Source: Rhodospirillaceae bacterium (GTDB taxonomy: Bacteria > Pseudomonadota > Alphaproteobacteria > SHVP01). From it: a DNA stretch of 64,000 nt. The notes beneath the pieces are model-generated. The model had not been told where the DNA came from, did no database searches, and worked only from the letters and a program-made list of their open reading frames with translations. Position numbers and translations under genes: made by a program. Below are positions 1 to 10,048 of the stretch, piece by piece. The DNA lies in NCBI GenBank assembly GCA_002722055.1, contig PBKD01000006.1, forward strand, positions 108,233 to 172,232, in the 5' to 3' direction. Numbering within the stretch: the first letter of the stretch is position 1; every line of letters starts with the position of its first letter.

Positions 1-2
1 AT

Positions 3-809
3 ATTGCTTTTCACTATGACTTAGGAAACGAATTCTATTCATATTGGCTTGATAATAGTATGACATACTCTTCAGCGATTGAAATTAAAAATTCCCAGAA
101 TCTTGAGGACGCTCAGCAAAAAAAATATTCCAGGATATTAAAATCTCTTGAAATTAAGGAAGATCAACATATTTTGGAAGTTGGCTGTGGATGGGGTGGT
201 TTTGCAATTTTTGCAGCAAAAGAAGGTTTTAAGGTTACAGGTTTAACAATTTCAAATGAGCAATTTAATTATGCAAATCAGCTAGTAGGTAAACTTGGCT
301 TGAGAGAAAAAGTAAGTATTAAACTATGCGATTATAGAGATTTTTCTTCAAAATTTGATCATATTGCTTCAATTGAGATGATAGAAGCAGTTGGTGAAAA
401 TTATTGGCCTAAGTACTTTCAGTCAATTTCTCAAAACTTAAAAAAAGGTGGACGTTTCGCGCTTCAGGCAATTACAGTAAGGGATGAAAAGTTCGAGATA
501 TACAGAAAGCAACCTGATTTTATACAAAAATATATTTTTCCAGGTGGAATGCTTCCTTGCCAAAGAAGCATTAAGGATAACTGTAATGAAGTAGGTATGA
601 ATATAATAAGCGATAAAGGTTTTGGTAAGGATTATGCAAGCACACTGGCAATATGGCGTACTAGTTTTCATAATGCATGGCCAAAGATAAAAAGCCTGGG
701 TTTTGATACAAGATTTAAGAGATTATGGAGTTTTTATCTTGCTAGTTGTGAAGGTTCATTTAGAGGAGAAGGTATAGACGTCCGACAGATTATAATGGAA
801 AATAATTAA
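3..809 (+). CDS. cfa: Cyclopropane-fatty-acyl-phospholipid synthase family protein (5' truncated by window edge)
   Basis: Frame is open upstream of the listed ATG at 60 and reads IAFHYDLGNEFYSYWLDNSMTYSSA, the CFA synthase signature; followed by a SAM-binding motif LEVGCGWGGFA. Confidence 0.9.
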   Translation: MAFHYDLGNEFYSYWLDNSMTYSSAIEIKNSQNLEDAQQKKYSRILKSLEIKEDQHILEVGCGWGGFAIFAAKEGFKVTGLTISNEQFNYANQLVGKLGLREKVSIKLCDYRDFSSKFDHIASIEMIEAVGENYWPKYFQSISQNLKKGGRFALQAITVRDEKFEIYRKQPDFIQKYIFPGGMLPCQRSIKDNCNEVGMNIISDKGFGKDYASTLAIWRTSFHNAWPKIKSLGFDTRFKRLWSFYLASCEGSFRGEGIDVRQIIMENN

Positions 810-820
810 TTTAGAAAAAC

Positions 821-1468
821 ATGCGCCTCATAAAAAATTTATTTTTATTTAAAACATTTTTAATTTTATTGTTTTTCTCTGTGGGAACTAAAAGTGCTGA
901 TCTATCGCAAAATATTGATTTTTTTGTTTCTAGAAATGGAAAAGAATTTGGTTTTCATAAAATAGTATTTAACAAAAAAAATAATAATGATCTTATTGTG
1001 AAAATTAAGATAGAGTTGGAAGTTAAGCTAGGCTTTGTAAAACTTTTTTCATATAAACATTCAAATACAGAGACATGGAGAAATGGAAAATTATTTAAAA
1101 TTAATACTGTAACTAATGATAATGGGAAAAATTTTTTTATTAATGGGAAGTCAACAAAAGAAAGTTTTATAATAAATACTCAAGACGGAACTAAAGTGTT
1201 GCCTTTAGATGTTATCCCAACTAGTTATTGGAATTTTTCGAATATAAAAAACAAAAATTGGTTAGATACTCAAAGAGGTATACTAGTTGATTTAAAGATT
1301 GATTATTATGGTAGTGAAAGTATAGAAGATTTTTATGGAAAAAAAATATTAGCTGAAAGATATGATATCTCTAATGATTTAAATCTATCCTTATGGTATC
1401 ATGATAATTCATTGGTAAAAATAGCATTTGTTGCGAGGGGAAGTAAGATAGACTATCTCATGAGGTAA
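821..1468 (+). CDS. DUF6134-like secreted/periplasmic protein
   Basis: N-terminal signal peptide; FGFHKIVF and TSYWNFSNIKNKNWLDTQRG motifs; sits next to cfa and a DUF3833 gene. Confidence 0.6.
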   Translation: MRLIKNLFLFKTFLILLFFSVGTKSADLSQNIDFFVSRNGKEFGFHKIVFNKKNNNDLIVKIKIELEVKLGFVKLFSYKHSNTETWRNGKLFKINTVTNDNGKNFFINGKSTKESFIINTQDGTKVLPLDVIPTSYWNFSNIKNKNWLDTQRGILVDLKIDYYGSESIEDFYGKKILAERYDISNDLNLSLWYHDNSLVKIAFVARGSKIDYLMR

Positions 1469-1471
1469 ATA

Positions 1472-1906
1472 TTGGAAAAAAATAACTTAAAAATAAATAT
1501 TAATAATTTTGCTAAAATATATGGAGAATTCTTTGAGCAAATTACTAAGGATAATATTGAAAATTTAAATTCTTTATGTTCAAAAGATATATTTTTTAAA
1601 GATCCATTCAATTCTTTTACAGGTATAGAAAAATTTAAAAAAGTTTTTTTTCATATGTACGAGCAATCTTCAAACCCTAGATTTTCGATAATAGATATTT
1701 GTGTAAATGATAATCTAGCATTTATGAAATGGAATTTTTTTAGTGGTAAATTTATAAAGATTGAAGGAATCAGCGAAATAAAATTTAATAGTGAAGGATT
1801 AGTGCTTTCCCATATAGATTATTGGGACTCTTCTTCACAAATTTTTGCTAAAATTCCAATAATCAAATATTTAATTAAATTTATGATCAAGAAATTTTCA
1901 ATATAA
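1472..1906 (+). CDS. SnoaL-like / NTF2-fold protein
   Basis: TTG start; KDPFNSFTGIEKFKKVFFHM and FMKWNFFSG patterns typical of the fold. Confidence 0.65.
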   Translation: MEKNNLKININNFAKIYGEFFEQITKDNIENLNSLCSKDIFFKDPFNSFTGIEKFKKVFFHMYEQSSNPRFSIIDICVNDNLAFMKWNFFSGKFIKIEGISEIKFNSEGLVLSHIDYWDSSSQIFAKIPIIKYLIKFMIKKFSI

Positions 1907-1918
1907 GATATGAGCATA

Positions 1919-2446
1919 TTACTTAATAAAGAAGATTGTTAAATCAGCAAATTTTATTCCAAATTTTTTTATTTTGGCGTTATTAATCAGTACGCCATTT
2001 TTTTGAAGCCACATTTTATCATCTAATTTGACTTTTATCCCATTTTTACCAATTGGGAGTTTCATATGATATTTCCAGCTAAATTTATTTCCAATTATTT
2101 CACCTTTTGCTTCTCCAATAACATCATCAGCGGTCCCAGAATAAGTTTTTTCACCAGTCTTCTTTATTTTCCAAACACGACGGTCTGTCCTTCCAGATGA
2201 ATAAAGAAAGTCTTCTTCAAGTGTAAGTATTTCTCCGTCCCATGAACCGGTAATATCGACTTCAAAGTGTGTAAATTTATTTTTACCAAATCGATTTTCA
2301 ATTATACCCCATGCCTTAGATTTCCCCAAAAAATAGGTTTCTAGACTAAATTTTTTTGTATTTGTATCTATAGGTTCTGCTCCTATTGTTGAGATAAATG
2401 AAAAGAATAAAAAACTAATAAGAATTGTAATAAAACTAAGTTTCAT
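1919..2446 (-). CDS. DUF3833-like protein
   Basis: Signal peptide; LETYFLGKSKAWGIIENRFGK...DITGSWDGEILTLEEDFLYSSGRTDRRVW pattern. Confidence 0.75.
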   Translation of the reverse strand: MKLSFITILISFLFFSFISTIGAEPIDTNTKKFSLETYFLGKSKAWGIIENRFGKNKFTHFEVDITGSWDGEILTLEEDFLYSSGRTDRRVWKIKKTGEKTYSGTADDVIGEAKGEIIGNKFSWKYHMKLPIGKNGIKVKLDDKMWLQKNGVLINNAKIKKFGIKFADLTIFFIK

Positions 2447-2531
2447 AATGGTCCTGCTAAATAATAGAGTTTTACTTTAATCTCAGATATATGTAAATTT
2501 AATTATAGTCAATTTTTTTTCAAGAGGAATA

Positions 2532-4016
2532 ATGAGCAAGATTAACTATAATTTTTTTATTGTTTTCTTTTTATTAGTTAAAATACTAATTATATATAGT
2601 TCTTCCGCTGGTGCTTCTGATTTATCAGAAAGAGCAAAGAAGTTAGATGCAAATAAAAATGGATTTATTGATAAAAATGAGGCAATTGGTCCACTAAAAA
2701 ATGATTTTGATAAAATTGATGCAAATCAAAATGGCCTACTAGATGGAAAAGAAATCTCAAGTTTTTTTCAGAAAAAATTTGGATCCCAGTCAAGTCAAAA
2801 TAAAGATGATAAAAATAATTCAAATATTCTGCCTGCAAGAATAAAGTTTTTAGATACCAATAACAATAACTTAATTGAAAAAAAAGAAGCATCAAAATCA
2901 AGTTTTTTAGAAAACAGATTTGCATCGATAGATAAAAATTCTGACAATATTATATCTCCTGAAGAATTAAGCATTTTTTTTTCGGCAAACCAAACTCCTG
3001 TTTTTGTTGATAAAGTACAATCAAGTAAGTTAAGTCAAACATTTTCAGTAATTGGAAGCTTGGTTGGAAATGCAAATGGACCTATCTCATCTAAGGTTTC
3101 TGGAACAATGGATAAAGTAATGGTAAAGGTGGGAGATGTGGTTAAAAAAAATGATTTATTATTTCAAATACAGCAAGATGATTATGAATTAGAAGCTCAA
3201 AGAAGATTTGCTATAGTAAAGCAAAGACAATCTCAAGTTAAAATAGCCCAGTTAGAGTTAGCTAAATTTATAATGAATCAAAAGAGAATTGATGGGCTTA
3301 AAAATTCCTCAGCATTTTCAAAAAAGAAATCAGAAGATATCAATCAAGATATATTAATTAAAAAATCTGTAGTAAATGAGAGGGAATCTCTGTTAGAACA
3401 AGCTGTTGAGGAACTAAATAAAGCAAACCTAAATCTTAAAAATACAATTATCACATCTCCATTTGATGGGATGGTTACTAAAATAAATAGTGGTATTGGT
3501 TCATTTGTTGCTATTGGGATGACTGTAATAAATATTTTAGATACATCAAATATGGAAATTTCTGCTCAAGTTCCCACTAATATTGTATCTTCCCTTAAAA
3601 ATGGAAAAAGGGTTTTAATTAATTTTGATGGAACAAGAGAATACGAAGCTTTTGTAAGAGCTATTTTATCATCCGAAAATCAATTAACCAGAACTTCAGA
3701 GGTTAGGTTTTCACTGAGCGGTAAGACAGAGGATGAAAATTTAATACTAAACAAGAGTGTAAATATAAATATTCCAGTTTATGCTCAAGATACAGGTTTG
3801 ACTGTTCATAAAGATGCTGTGATTTCGCAAAACAATAAATCTTATGTATTTTTGGTTATTTCAAGAAAATCGATAAAAAGAGAGATAAATATAATTGGAT
3901 CAAATAACGAACGTTTCATTGTCGGTGAAGGTTTGAAAGAAGGAGATTTGGTGGTAATTAGAGGTAATGAATCACTTAGAGATAATCAAAATATAAATAT
4001 AATTAATCCAAATTAG
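2532..4016 (+). CDS. RND efflux periplasmic adaptor with four N-terminal EF-hand loops
   Basis: EF-hand loops DANKNGFIDKNE, DANQNGLLDGKE, DTNNNNLIEKKE, DKNSDNIISPEE, followed by HlyD/MFP core (ISSKVSGTMDKVMVKVGDVVKKNDLL, TIITSPFDGMVTKI). Confidence 0.88.
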   Translation: MSKINYNFFIVFFLLVKILIIYSSSAGASDLSERAKKLDANKNGFIDKNEAIGPLKNDFDKIDANQNGLLDGKEISSFFQKKFGSQSSQNKDDKNNSNILPARIKFLDTNNNNLIEKKEASKSSFLENRFASIDKNSDNIISPEELSIFFSANQTPVFVDKVQSSKLSQTFSVIGSLVGNANGPISSKVSGTMDKVMVKVGDVVKKNDLLFQIQQDDYELEAQRRFAIVKQRQSQVKIAQLELAKFIMNQKRIDGLKNSSAFSKKKSEDINQDILIKKSVVNERESLLEQAVEELNKANLNLKNTIITSPFDGMVTKINSGIGSFVAIGMTVINILDTSNMEISAQVPTNIVSSLKNGKRVLINFDGTREYEAFVRAILSSENQLTRTSEVRFSLSGKTEDENLILNKSVNINIPVYAQDTGLTVHKDAVISQNNKSYVFLVISRKSIKREINIIGSNNERFIVGEGLKEGDLVVIRGNESLRDNQNINIINPN

Positions 4017-4025
4017 GTTTGTTAA

Positions 4026-7000
4026 GTGAATATTATAAAGTTATCAATTGAAAAGCCTATAGCAGTTGTTTCTGTTGTTATTATGGTAATACTCTTTGGG
4101 TGGGTTTCTCTTGAGAGAATACCAATACAAATGTCACCTGATGTAAGACAGCCAATAATTAATATAACAACAAATTGGCCTGGAGCTGCACCTGTTGAGA
4201 TAGAAAAAGAGATAATCAAAGTCCAAGAAGATGTTCTAAGAGGTCTTAAGGGTGTTGTCAAAATACAGAGTACATCTCGTTCTAATCAGGGAAGCATCCA
4301 ATTAAATTTTAAAATTGGTTCAGATATGAACCAAGCTCTTTTACTTGTAAGTAATAGATTAGATTTAATCAGAGAGTATCCTGAAGATGCTCAGCAACCT
4401 TTTTTATCAACAAGTGGTTCAGAGGATAATTCAATAGCCTGGTTTAGTCTTCAAACTTTAAATAAAGGCGATGAATCATCAATGGTTTCTAAAAGTGAAG
4501 TAGTTAATGATATAATTAAAGATAAATTGGAGAGAATAGATGGTGTTTCTTCTTTATTTGCTCGAGGTATATCTGATAAGGAACTAAGGGTAACCATCGA
4601 CCCATATATGTTAGCAAAATACTCACTGACCGTTTCAGATTTAATAAATAAAATTAGGCAATCAAATATATCTATTACTGGTGGACGTATTGAGGAAGGA
4701 AAAAGAAGTTATATTGTAAGAACAGAAGGAGATTTAAAAACTGAAGAACAGGTTAAAAGTATTGTTCTAAGAACTGCAAATCATGGCTCTAACATAGGAA
4801 GAGTTTCTTTAGGTGATGTTGCAGAAGTAAAATTTTCATTCAAAGAAAAGAATTCTTACGCTAGAAGGTTTGGTAGCTCAACGCTTACTATGAGTTTAAC
4901 AGGTGAGACCGGTTCTAATGTAATTGAAACGATGGAGGAAATAAAAAAAGTTGTAAGTGAATTATCCGATAATACATTAAGTCAATTAAATTTAAAATTA
5001 ATACAACTTTATGATGAAACTGATTATATAATATCAGCAATAGATTTAGTCCTTCAGAATATTTTTGTTGGCGGCTTATTCGCAATAGTGATTTTATTAC
5101 TTTTTTTAAAATCATGGAGGGCTACACTAGTTATTTCCGTAGCAATACCTATCTCTGTCGTAGGTTCTTTTGTTGCAATGGCGATGCTTGGTCGCTCACT
5201 TAATGTCATTAGTCTAGCTGGTATTGCTTTTGCAGTTGGAATGGTAGTTGATGCAGCAATAATTGTTTTAGAAAATATTTTTAGGTTAAGACAAACTGGT
5301 AGAACCAGCTTTGAATCAGCATTTATTGGAGCTTCACAAGTTTGGCCAGCAATTTTGGTGTCTTCCTTAACAACAGTAATGGTTTTTATTCCTATATTAA
5401 TTATGGAGTTAGAGGCAGGCCAATTATTTAGAGATATTGCGGTTGCAATTTCGGTATCTGTTTTGCTTTCTTTGATTGTTTCCATAACACTTATACCAGC
5501 TTTATCTAGTTATCTTTTTAACAACAAGTTCGAGAAGAAGATAAATCTTCCATACATTGATAAATTTGGTGCAAAATTTGTAAAATTATGGTCTGATTTT
5601 TCTCTTTTAGTTATAAAAAGAAAATTAATTGCTTGTGTAGTTATAATTGCACTTACTTTATCTGCAATTCTCTTTAGTTTTATTTTGATGCCTAAACTAG
5701 ATTACCTTCCAACTGGAAATAGAAATTTTGTGTTTGGTTTTATTCAAACCCCACCAGGTTATAATTTAGAAACTACCAATAAACTTACTCTTAATGTTGA
5801 AGAGGAGACAAAAAAATATTGGGTGCGAGATAAACCAGAATTTAGTACAAAAATAAAAAAAGGTCAGCCTGCGATAAGTGATTTTTTTGTTGTTGCTCTT
5901 GAAGGAAGGGCATTTATGGGAGGTAAATCTCTAGACTCTAGTAAAGCATCTCAACTCATTCCTGTTATGCAAGCCCCAGCAAACAAGGATCCAGGAACTA
6001 GAGCATTTATGTTTCAGCCTTCACTTTTTGGACGATCTGTTGGTGGTGGAAGGACAATTGACATTGATATCAGTGGTAATGATTTAGAGGTTATACATAA
6101 TATAGCTAAGGAAACATTTGGAAGAGTTGTACAGGTTTTACCTTTTAGTGAAGGGCATAAATCAAGACCTAAACCTAGTCTAGAGCTTGCTGCGCCAGAG
6201 GTAAGAATAATTCCGGACCCAGTCAGATTAGCAGATAATGGGATTTCTGTGAATGAATTAGGTAGAACCATTGATACATTTAACGATGGATTTAAAGTTA
6301 CAGAGATTAATGTAGGAAATAAAAAGTTAGACTTAACACTTAGAGGAAGGTTATTAGAAAAGAAAAATACTCAATCTATTTCCTCAATTCCTGTTGTAAA
6401 TAATAGCGGGAATGTAATCCCAGTAGCAAGTTTAGCTAATGTAATTGTGACTTCTGGCCCAACTGAAATAAGAAGAATAGAAAAATCAAGAACAGTTACA
6501 ATTTCAATAACACCTTCTAGTCAACTACCTTTACAGGCTGCAATGGATAAAATTAATAGTGAAGTAATTGATCCCATGATACAAAATGGCTTGCCTAAAA
6601 ATATAAAATTTAATTTATCAGGAACTGCAGATAAGTTAACAAATACATGGAATGAATTAATAGTAGATTTGTTACTAGCTTTAATTATTGTTTATTTGGT
6701 TATGTCAGTTCTTTTTGGTAGTTTTATTTATCCATTTATAATTTTGTTTTCGGTGCCAGTTGCTGCTGCAGGTGGCTTGGCCGGTCTAACTATTTTAAAT
6801 ATTTGGGTTGACCAGCCTTTAGACATGTTGACTATATTAGGGTTTGTTATTCTGATTGGAATAGTAGTTAATAATGCTATTTTGTTAGTTCATCAATCAC
6901 TTTATAATATCAGAAAAATGGAAATGAATAGCACTGATGCAATTACTAGTGCAACTCAAAATAGAATTAGACCTATATTCATGTCAACTTTAACCTCTGT

Positions 7001-7169
7001 TTTTGGAATGTTACCCCTTGTTCTTTTTCCTGGTTCAGGATCTGAGCTTTATAGAGGTTTAGGTTCTGTGGTAGTTGGAGGTTTATCTCTATCTGCGATA
7101 CTGACAATGGCTATTGTTCCCCCTATGTTATCAATAACGATAGATTATCTAGAAAAAAAAACTAAATAG
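4026..7169 (+). CDS. RND efflux permease (AcrB/HAE1-like)
   Basis: GTG start; 1047 aa; N-terminal SIEKPIAVVSVVIMVILFGWVSLERIPIQMSPDV; GIAFAVGMVVDAAIIVLENI; downstream of the adaptor gene. Confidence 0.95.
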   Translation: MNIIKLSIEKPIAVVSVVIMVILFGWVSLERIPIQMSPDVRQPIINITTNWPGAAPVEIEKEIIKVQEDVLRGLKGVVKIQSTSRSNQGSIQLNFKIGSDMNQALLLVSNRLDLIREYPEDAQQPFLSTSGSEDNSIAWFSLQTLNKGDESSMVSKSEVVNDIIKDKLERIDGVSSLFARGISDKELRVTIDPYMLAKYSLTVSDLINKIRQSNISITGGRIEEGKRSYIVRTEGDLKTEEQVKSIVLRTANHGSNIGRVSLGDVAEVKFSFKEKNSYARRFGSSTLTMSLTGETGSNVIETMEEIKKVVSELSDNTLSQLNLKLIQLYDETDYIISAIDLVLQNIFVGGLFAIVILLLFLKSWRATLVISVAIPISVVGSFVAMAMLGRSLNVISLAGIAFAVGMVVDAAIIVLENIFRLRQTGRTSFESAFIGASQVWPAILVSSLTTVMVFIPILIMELEAGQLFRDIAVAISVSVLLSLIVSITLIPALSSYLFNNKFEKKINLPYIDKFGAKFVKLWSDFSLLVIKRKLIACVVIIALTLSAILFSFILMPKLDYLPTGNRNFVFGFIQTPPGYNLETTNKLTLNVEEETKKYWVRDKPEFSTKIKKGQPAISDFFVVALEGRAFMGGKSLDSSKASQLIPVMQAPANKDPGTRAFMFQPSLFGRSVGGGRTIDIDISGNDLEVIHNIAKETFGRVVQVLPFSEGHKSRPKPSLELAAPEVRIIPDPVRLADNGISVNELGRTIDTFNDGFKVTEINVGNKKLDLTLRGRLLEKKNTQSISSIPVVNNSGNVIPVASLANVIVTSGPTEIRRIEKSRTVTISITPSSQLPLQAAMDKINSEVIDPMIQNGLPKNIKFNLSGTADKLTNTWNELIVDLLLALIIVYLVMSVLFGSFIYPFIILFSVPVAAAGGLAGLTILNIWVDQPLDMLTILGFVILIGIVVNNAILLVHQSLYNIRKMEMNSTDAITSATQNRIRPIFMSTLTSVFGMLPLVLFPGSGSELYRGLGSVVVGGLSLSAILTMAIVPPMLSITIDYLEKKTK

Positions 7170-7175
7170 AAAATT

Positions 7176-7790
7176 TCAAAAATAAATGTAAAGCATCGTA
7201 ATGCCAGCACTAATATTTAGTAAGCCAAAAAAATACGGGGTGTAAGTTTCTTTTTCATTAGAATTAATAAGAAATTTTGCTAGATTAAAAATTATTATGC
7301 ACACTAAAAATTGCACTAAGACTAAACCAATAATATATGATACCTGTATGGGTGCCAATGCTTCTATGATCGTTTTACCAAAAGCGTTTCCATGAAAAAT
7401 ACCAAAAATAATAAATATTAAAAGTAAAATAGAACTTGAGATATTTTTATAAATAAAAAAAGAAACTCCTGTAAGCAATATAGAAATAATTATAGATAGT
7501 TCCAAAATTGGTAGATTAATATTAATTATAGTAAGAAGACTTCCTAGAACAGTTGAAAATATAAATAAAGAAATAAAAAAAATTTTTTTTGATATAAGAT
7601 ATACGATAAGAGTAGTAAAAATTAGAAAAACTAAGTGGTCAATTCCAATTATTGGATGAGCAATTCCTGATATAAGTCCCTGTAAAAAGTTTTCAGGAAC
7701 CTCGCCTTCAATAAAGTGATGGGCTACAGATACATTGGATAAAAATGAGCTAGTTAAAATTATTAATATAAAAAGAACTTTTCTTAACAA
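7176..7790 (-). CDS. HupE/UreJ family membrane protein
   Basis: GEVPENFLQGLISGIAHPIIGIDHLVFLI, multi-TM, GIFHGNAFGK motif. Confidence 0.8.
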   Translation of the reverse strand: MLRKVLFILIILTSSFLSNVSVAHHFIEGEVPENFLQGLISGIAHPIIGIDHLVFLIFTTLIVYLISKKIFFISLFIFSTVLGSLLTIININLPILELSIIISILLTGVSFFIYKNISSSILLLIFIIFGIFHGNAFGKTIIEALAPIQVSYIIGLVLVQFLVCIIIFNLAKFLINSNEKETYTPYFFGLLNISAGITMLYIYF

Positions 7791-7859
7791 AAAGCCTCAC
7801 AAATAGAATATTAGAATTTATTATACTTGACTTAAAGTGTGTTTTTATTAAAGTTAAAA

Positions 7860-8020
7860 ATAACGGTTTTTTTGAAAAATTAAAAGGGAACACGGTAAAT
7901 AATATTCCGTGGCTGCCCCCGCAACTGTATTTGGTTAGCTTTATTTCGTATTTGGCCACTGGGAAACTGGGAAGGCTAGATTTAAAGTGATAACCCATAA
8001 GCCAGGAGACCTGCCGTATA
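7860..8020 (+). promoter_or_regulatory. Cobalamin riboswitch
   Basis: Conserved blocks in order: AAAGGGAACACGGT, GTGGCTGCCCCCGCAACTGTA (B12 box core), GCCACTGGGAAACTGGGAAGG, AGCCAGGAGACCTGCC; upstream of TonB receptor and btu genes. Outer boundaries approximate. Confidence 0.95.
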
Positions 8021-8055
8021 AGTTGCCCAACTAATGAACGGGGTGTTTCATGAGT

Positions 8056-8110
8056 GCGGTTATCCGTAGAGGTAATGATTTTATTAACTATTACCCATGG
8101 ACGGATACGC
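8056..8110 (+). promoter_or_regulatory. Putative RBS-sequestering hairpin (riboswitch expression platform) abutting the btuB start codon
   Basis: GCG(GT)TATCCGT pairs with ACGGATACGC; inner GGTAAT pairs with ATTACC; ATG follows immediately at 8111. Confidence 0.55.
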
Positions 8111-10048
8111 ATGTTCACTAAATTAGCTTACTTCTTATATCAGATAATTTTTATTTCTATCATTTTTTTTAATTTAATTAATTTTGCAAATTCAGAGCAA
8201 TATTTTACAGCTGAAGAAATTTTTGTAACAGCTACAAGAATTAATACACCAGCAAAAAAAATCGGAAGCCCTATTAGTATAATTGATAGTAAAGAAATAG
8301 ATAAAATGCAGTTTATTGATCTATCCGAAGCTATTTCTCATATACCGGGTCTTAATAAAGTTTCTATTGGTAATACAGGCCACCAAACTTCTGTATTTAT
8401 AAGAGGTACCAATTCCAACCATTCACTAACATTGATTGATGGTATTGAGATGGGAGACCCAAGCGCATCAAGTGGCGCATTTGATTACGGAAATATATTT
8501 TTAGGTATGATAGATAGGTTAGAAGTTTTAAGAGGGCCTCAAGCTTCAACATATGGTTCAGAGGCTATAGGTGGGGTTGTGAATATTATTACCCCAGTTC
8601 CCTTTGAAGATTATTTTTTATATCAAATGAATTTGGGAACAAATTCATCACACAGAGAAAAATTAGAAATTGCAAGAGTATTTGATCGAGTAAAGTTTAT
8701 AAGTTCTATAAGTTTTAATGCATCAGATGGAGACTCTATAACATCTCCAAGGTTTAGGGGAGCGGGATCGTTTGATGAAAAAGATTCTTTTGCAAATATG
8801 TCAGGATCATTTAAATTAAATTTAGATTTGTATGATACTACTGACTTAAATTTTATATTTCACTATTTTGATACTAAAGCTGAATTAGATCCCACTGCTG
8901 AAGATCCAGATGCAAATTCTACCGCTACACAATATTTTTCAAAAGTAGAAATTTCATCATTTTTATTTGATGATATAGTTAATAATATTTTATCGTTAAA
9001 TTTAAGTAAAATTAAAAGAGAGTTTTTTAACTACCCTGATGAACTATCTAATACTTTTCAATCAACACTAGATGATGGTGAAAGAATAAAATTTACTTCC
9101 AGGAGTGATATTCTTTATTTTCAAGACCATATTTTAAGTCTTGGTTTTGAATATGAACATGAAAAACAAGATAATACGCAGTTTGCTGATTTTAGTGGGT
9201 TTGTTATTGAAGGTTCTAGCTCAGAAACTTCTGTTACTAAAACAGTTTTTTTACAGGATACTTATAGTTATTCTAATTCTTTTCATGTCATTGGAGATTT
9301 AAGATATGATAAGAATCAAAGATTCGAAGGTGAATTTACCTACAGATTAAGCCCAGTCTTCTATATTAAACCAATTAATACTAGAATAAGGGCTGCATAT
9401 GGGACTGGTTTTAGGGCGCCTGCTCTTTTTGAGCTTTTCGGAAGCTCAACCACTGCTTTTGGCGATAGTTTTAGAGGGAACAGGAATCTTACACCTGAAA
9501 AGTCTAAAACCTGGGAGCTAGGTTTTGATACCCAGCTACTTAAAAATAATTTATTTTTTAGTATGACCTATTTTGATACTGAAATTGATGACTTAATTGT
9601 TGCGTCTGGTTTTCCTACAGTGCCTATTCATTCCCTTAATGCAAAAATAAATGGCATTGAAACTCAGACAACATTAATTCCAACCAAAAAAATTAAAATA
9701 AACTTATCACATACATTTACTTCTTCTGAAAATAAGGAATCCGGCACAGCTCTCTTAAGAAGGCCAAAACACAAATTAGATTTTGATTTACAAATCACGC
9801 CGTCCGAAAAATTAGAAATTATTAATTATGTTCAATATATAGGAAAAACAAGTGATGTAGGATTTAACGGAGGTTCGGTTTACAGAGGAGGTTATATAAT
9901 CTCAAATATTGCAGCAAATTATAAAATAAATAATAAATTAAAATTCTATGGTAAAATAAATAATATTTTAAATAATAAATACGAAGTAGCTGATGGTTTT
10001 AAGGGGCAAGATAGATCTATGCATTTAGGTTTTAAGAAAATATGGTAA
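8111..10048 (+). CDS. btuB: TonB-dependent receptor, probable cobalamin receptor BtuB
   Basis: Plug domain (EIFVTATRI...PGLNKVSIGNTGHQTSVFIRGTNSNHSLTLIDGIEMGDPS), C-terminal beta-barrel; B12 riboswitch upstream. ATG at 8111 gives a signal peptide; ORF-track start at 8054 lies in the leader. Confidence 0.92.
   Translation: MFTKLAYFLYQIIFISIIFFNLINFANSEQYFTAEEIFVTATRINTPAKKIGSPISIIDSKEIDKMQFIDLSEAISHIPGLNKVSIGNTGHQTSVFIRGTNSNHSLTLIDGIEMGDPSASSGAFDYGNIFLGMIDRLEVLRGPQASTYGSEAIGGVVNIITPVPFEDYFLYQMNLGTNSSHREKLEIARVFDRVKFISSISFNASDGDSITSPRFRGAGSFDEKDSFANMSGSFKLNLDLYDTTDLNFIFHYFDTKAELDPTAEDPDANSTATQYFSKVEISSFLFDDIVNNILSLNLSKIKREFFNYPDELSNTFQSTLDDGERIKFTSRSDILYFQDHILSLGFEYEHEKQDNTQFADFSGFVIEGSSSETSVTKTVFLQDTYSYSNSFHVIGDLRYDKNQRFEGEFTYRLSPVFYIKPINTRIRAAYGTGFRAPALFELFGSSTTAFGDSFRGNRNLTPEKSKTWELGFDTQLLKNNLFFSMTYFDTEIDDLIVASGFPTVPIHSLNAKINGIETQTTLIPTKKIKINLSHTFTSSENKESGTALLRRPKHKLDFDLQITPSEKLEIINYVQYIGKTSDVGFNGGSVYRGGYIISNIAANYKINNKLKFYGKINNILNNKYEVADGFKGQDRSMHLGFKKIW

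Noticed and set aside
5054-5485. 143-aa minus-strand ORF inside the RND permease
   Set aside because: Antisense within a strongly conserved gene; other listed antisense ORFs (e.g. 6014-6271, 48857-49288, 50331-50843, 32745-33104) rejected for the same reason.
7750-8118. 122-aa minus-strand ORF over the B12 leader
   Set aside because: It overlaps the cobalamin riboswitch on the opposite strand and has no protein-like features.
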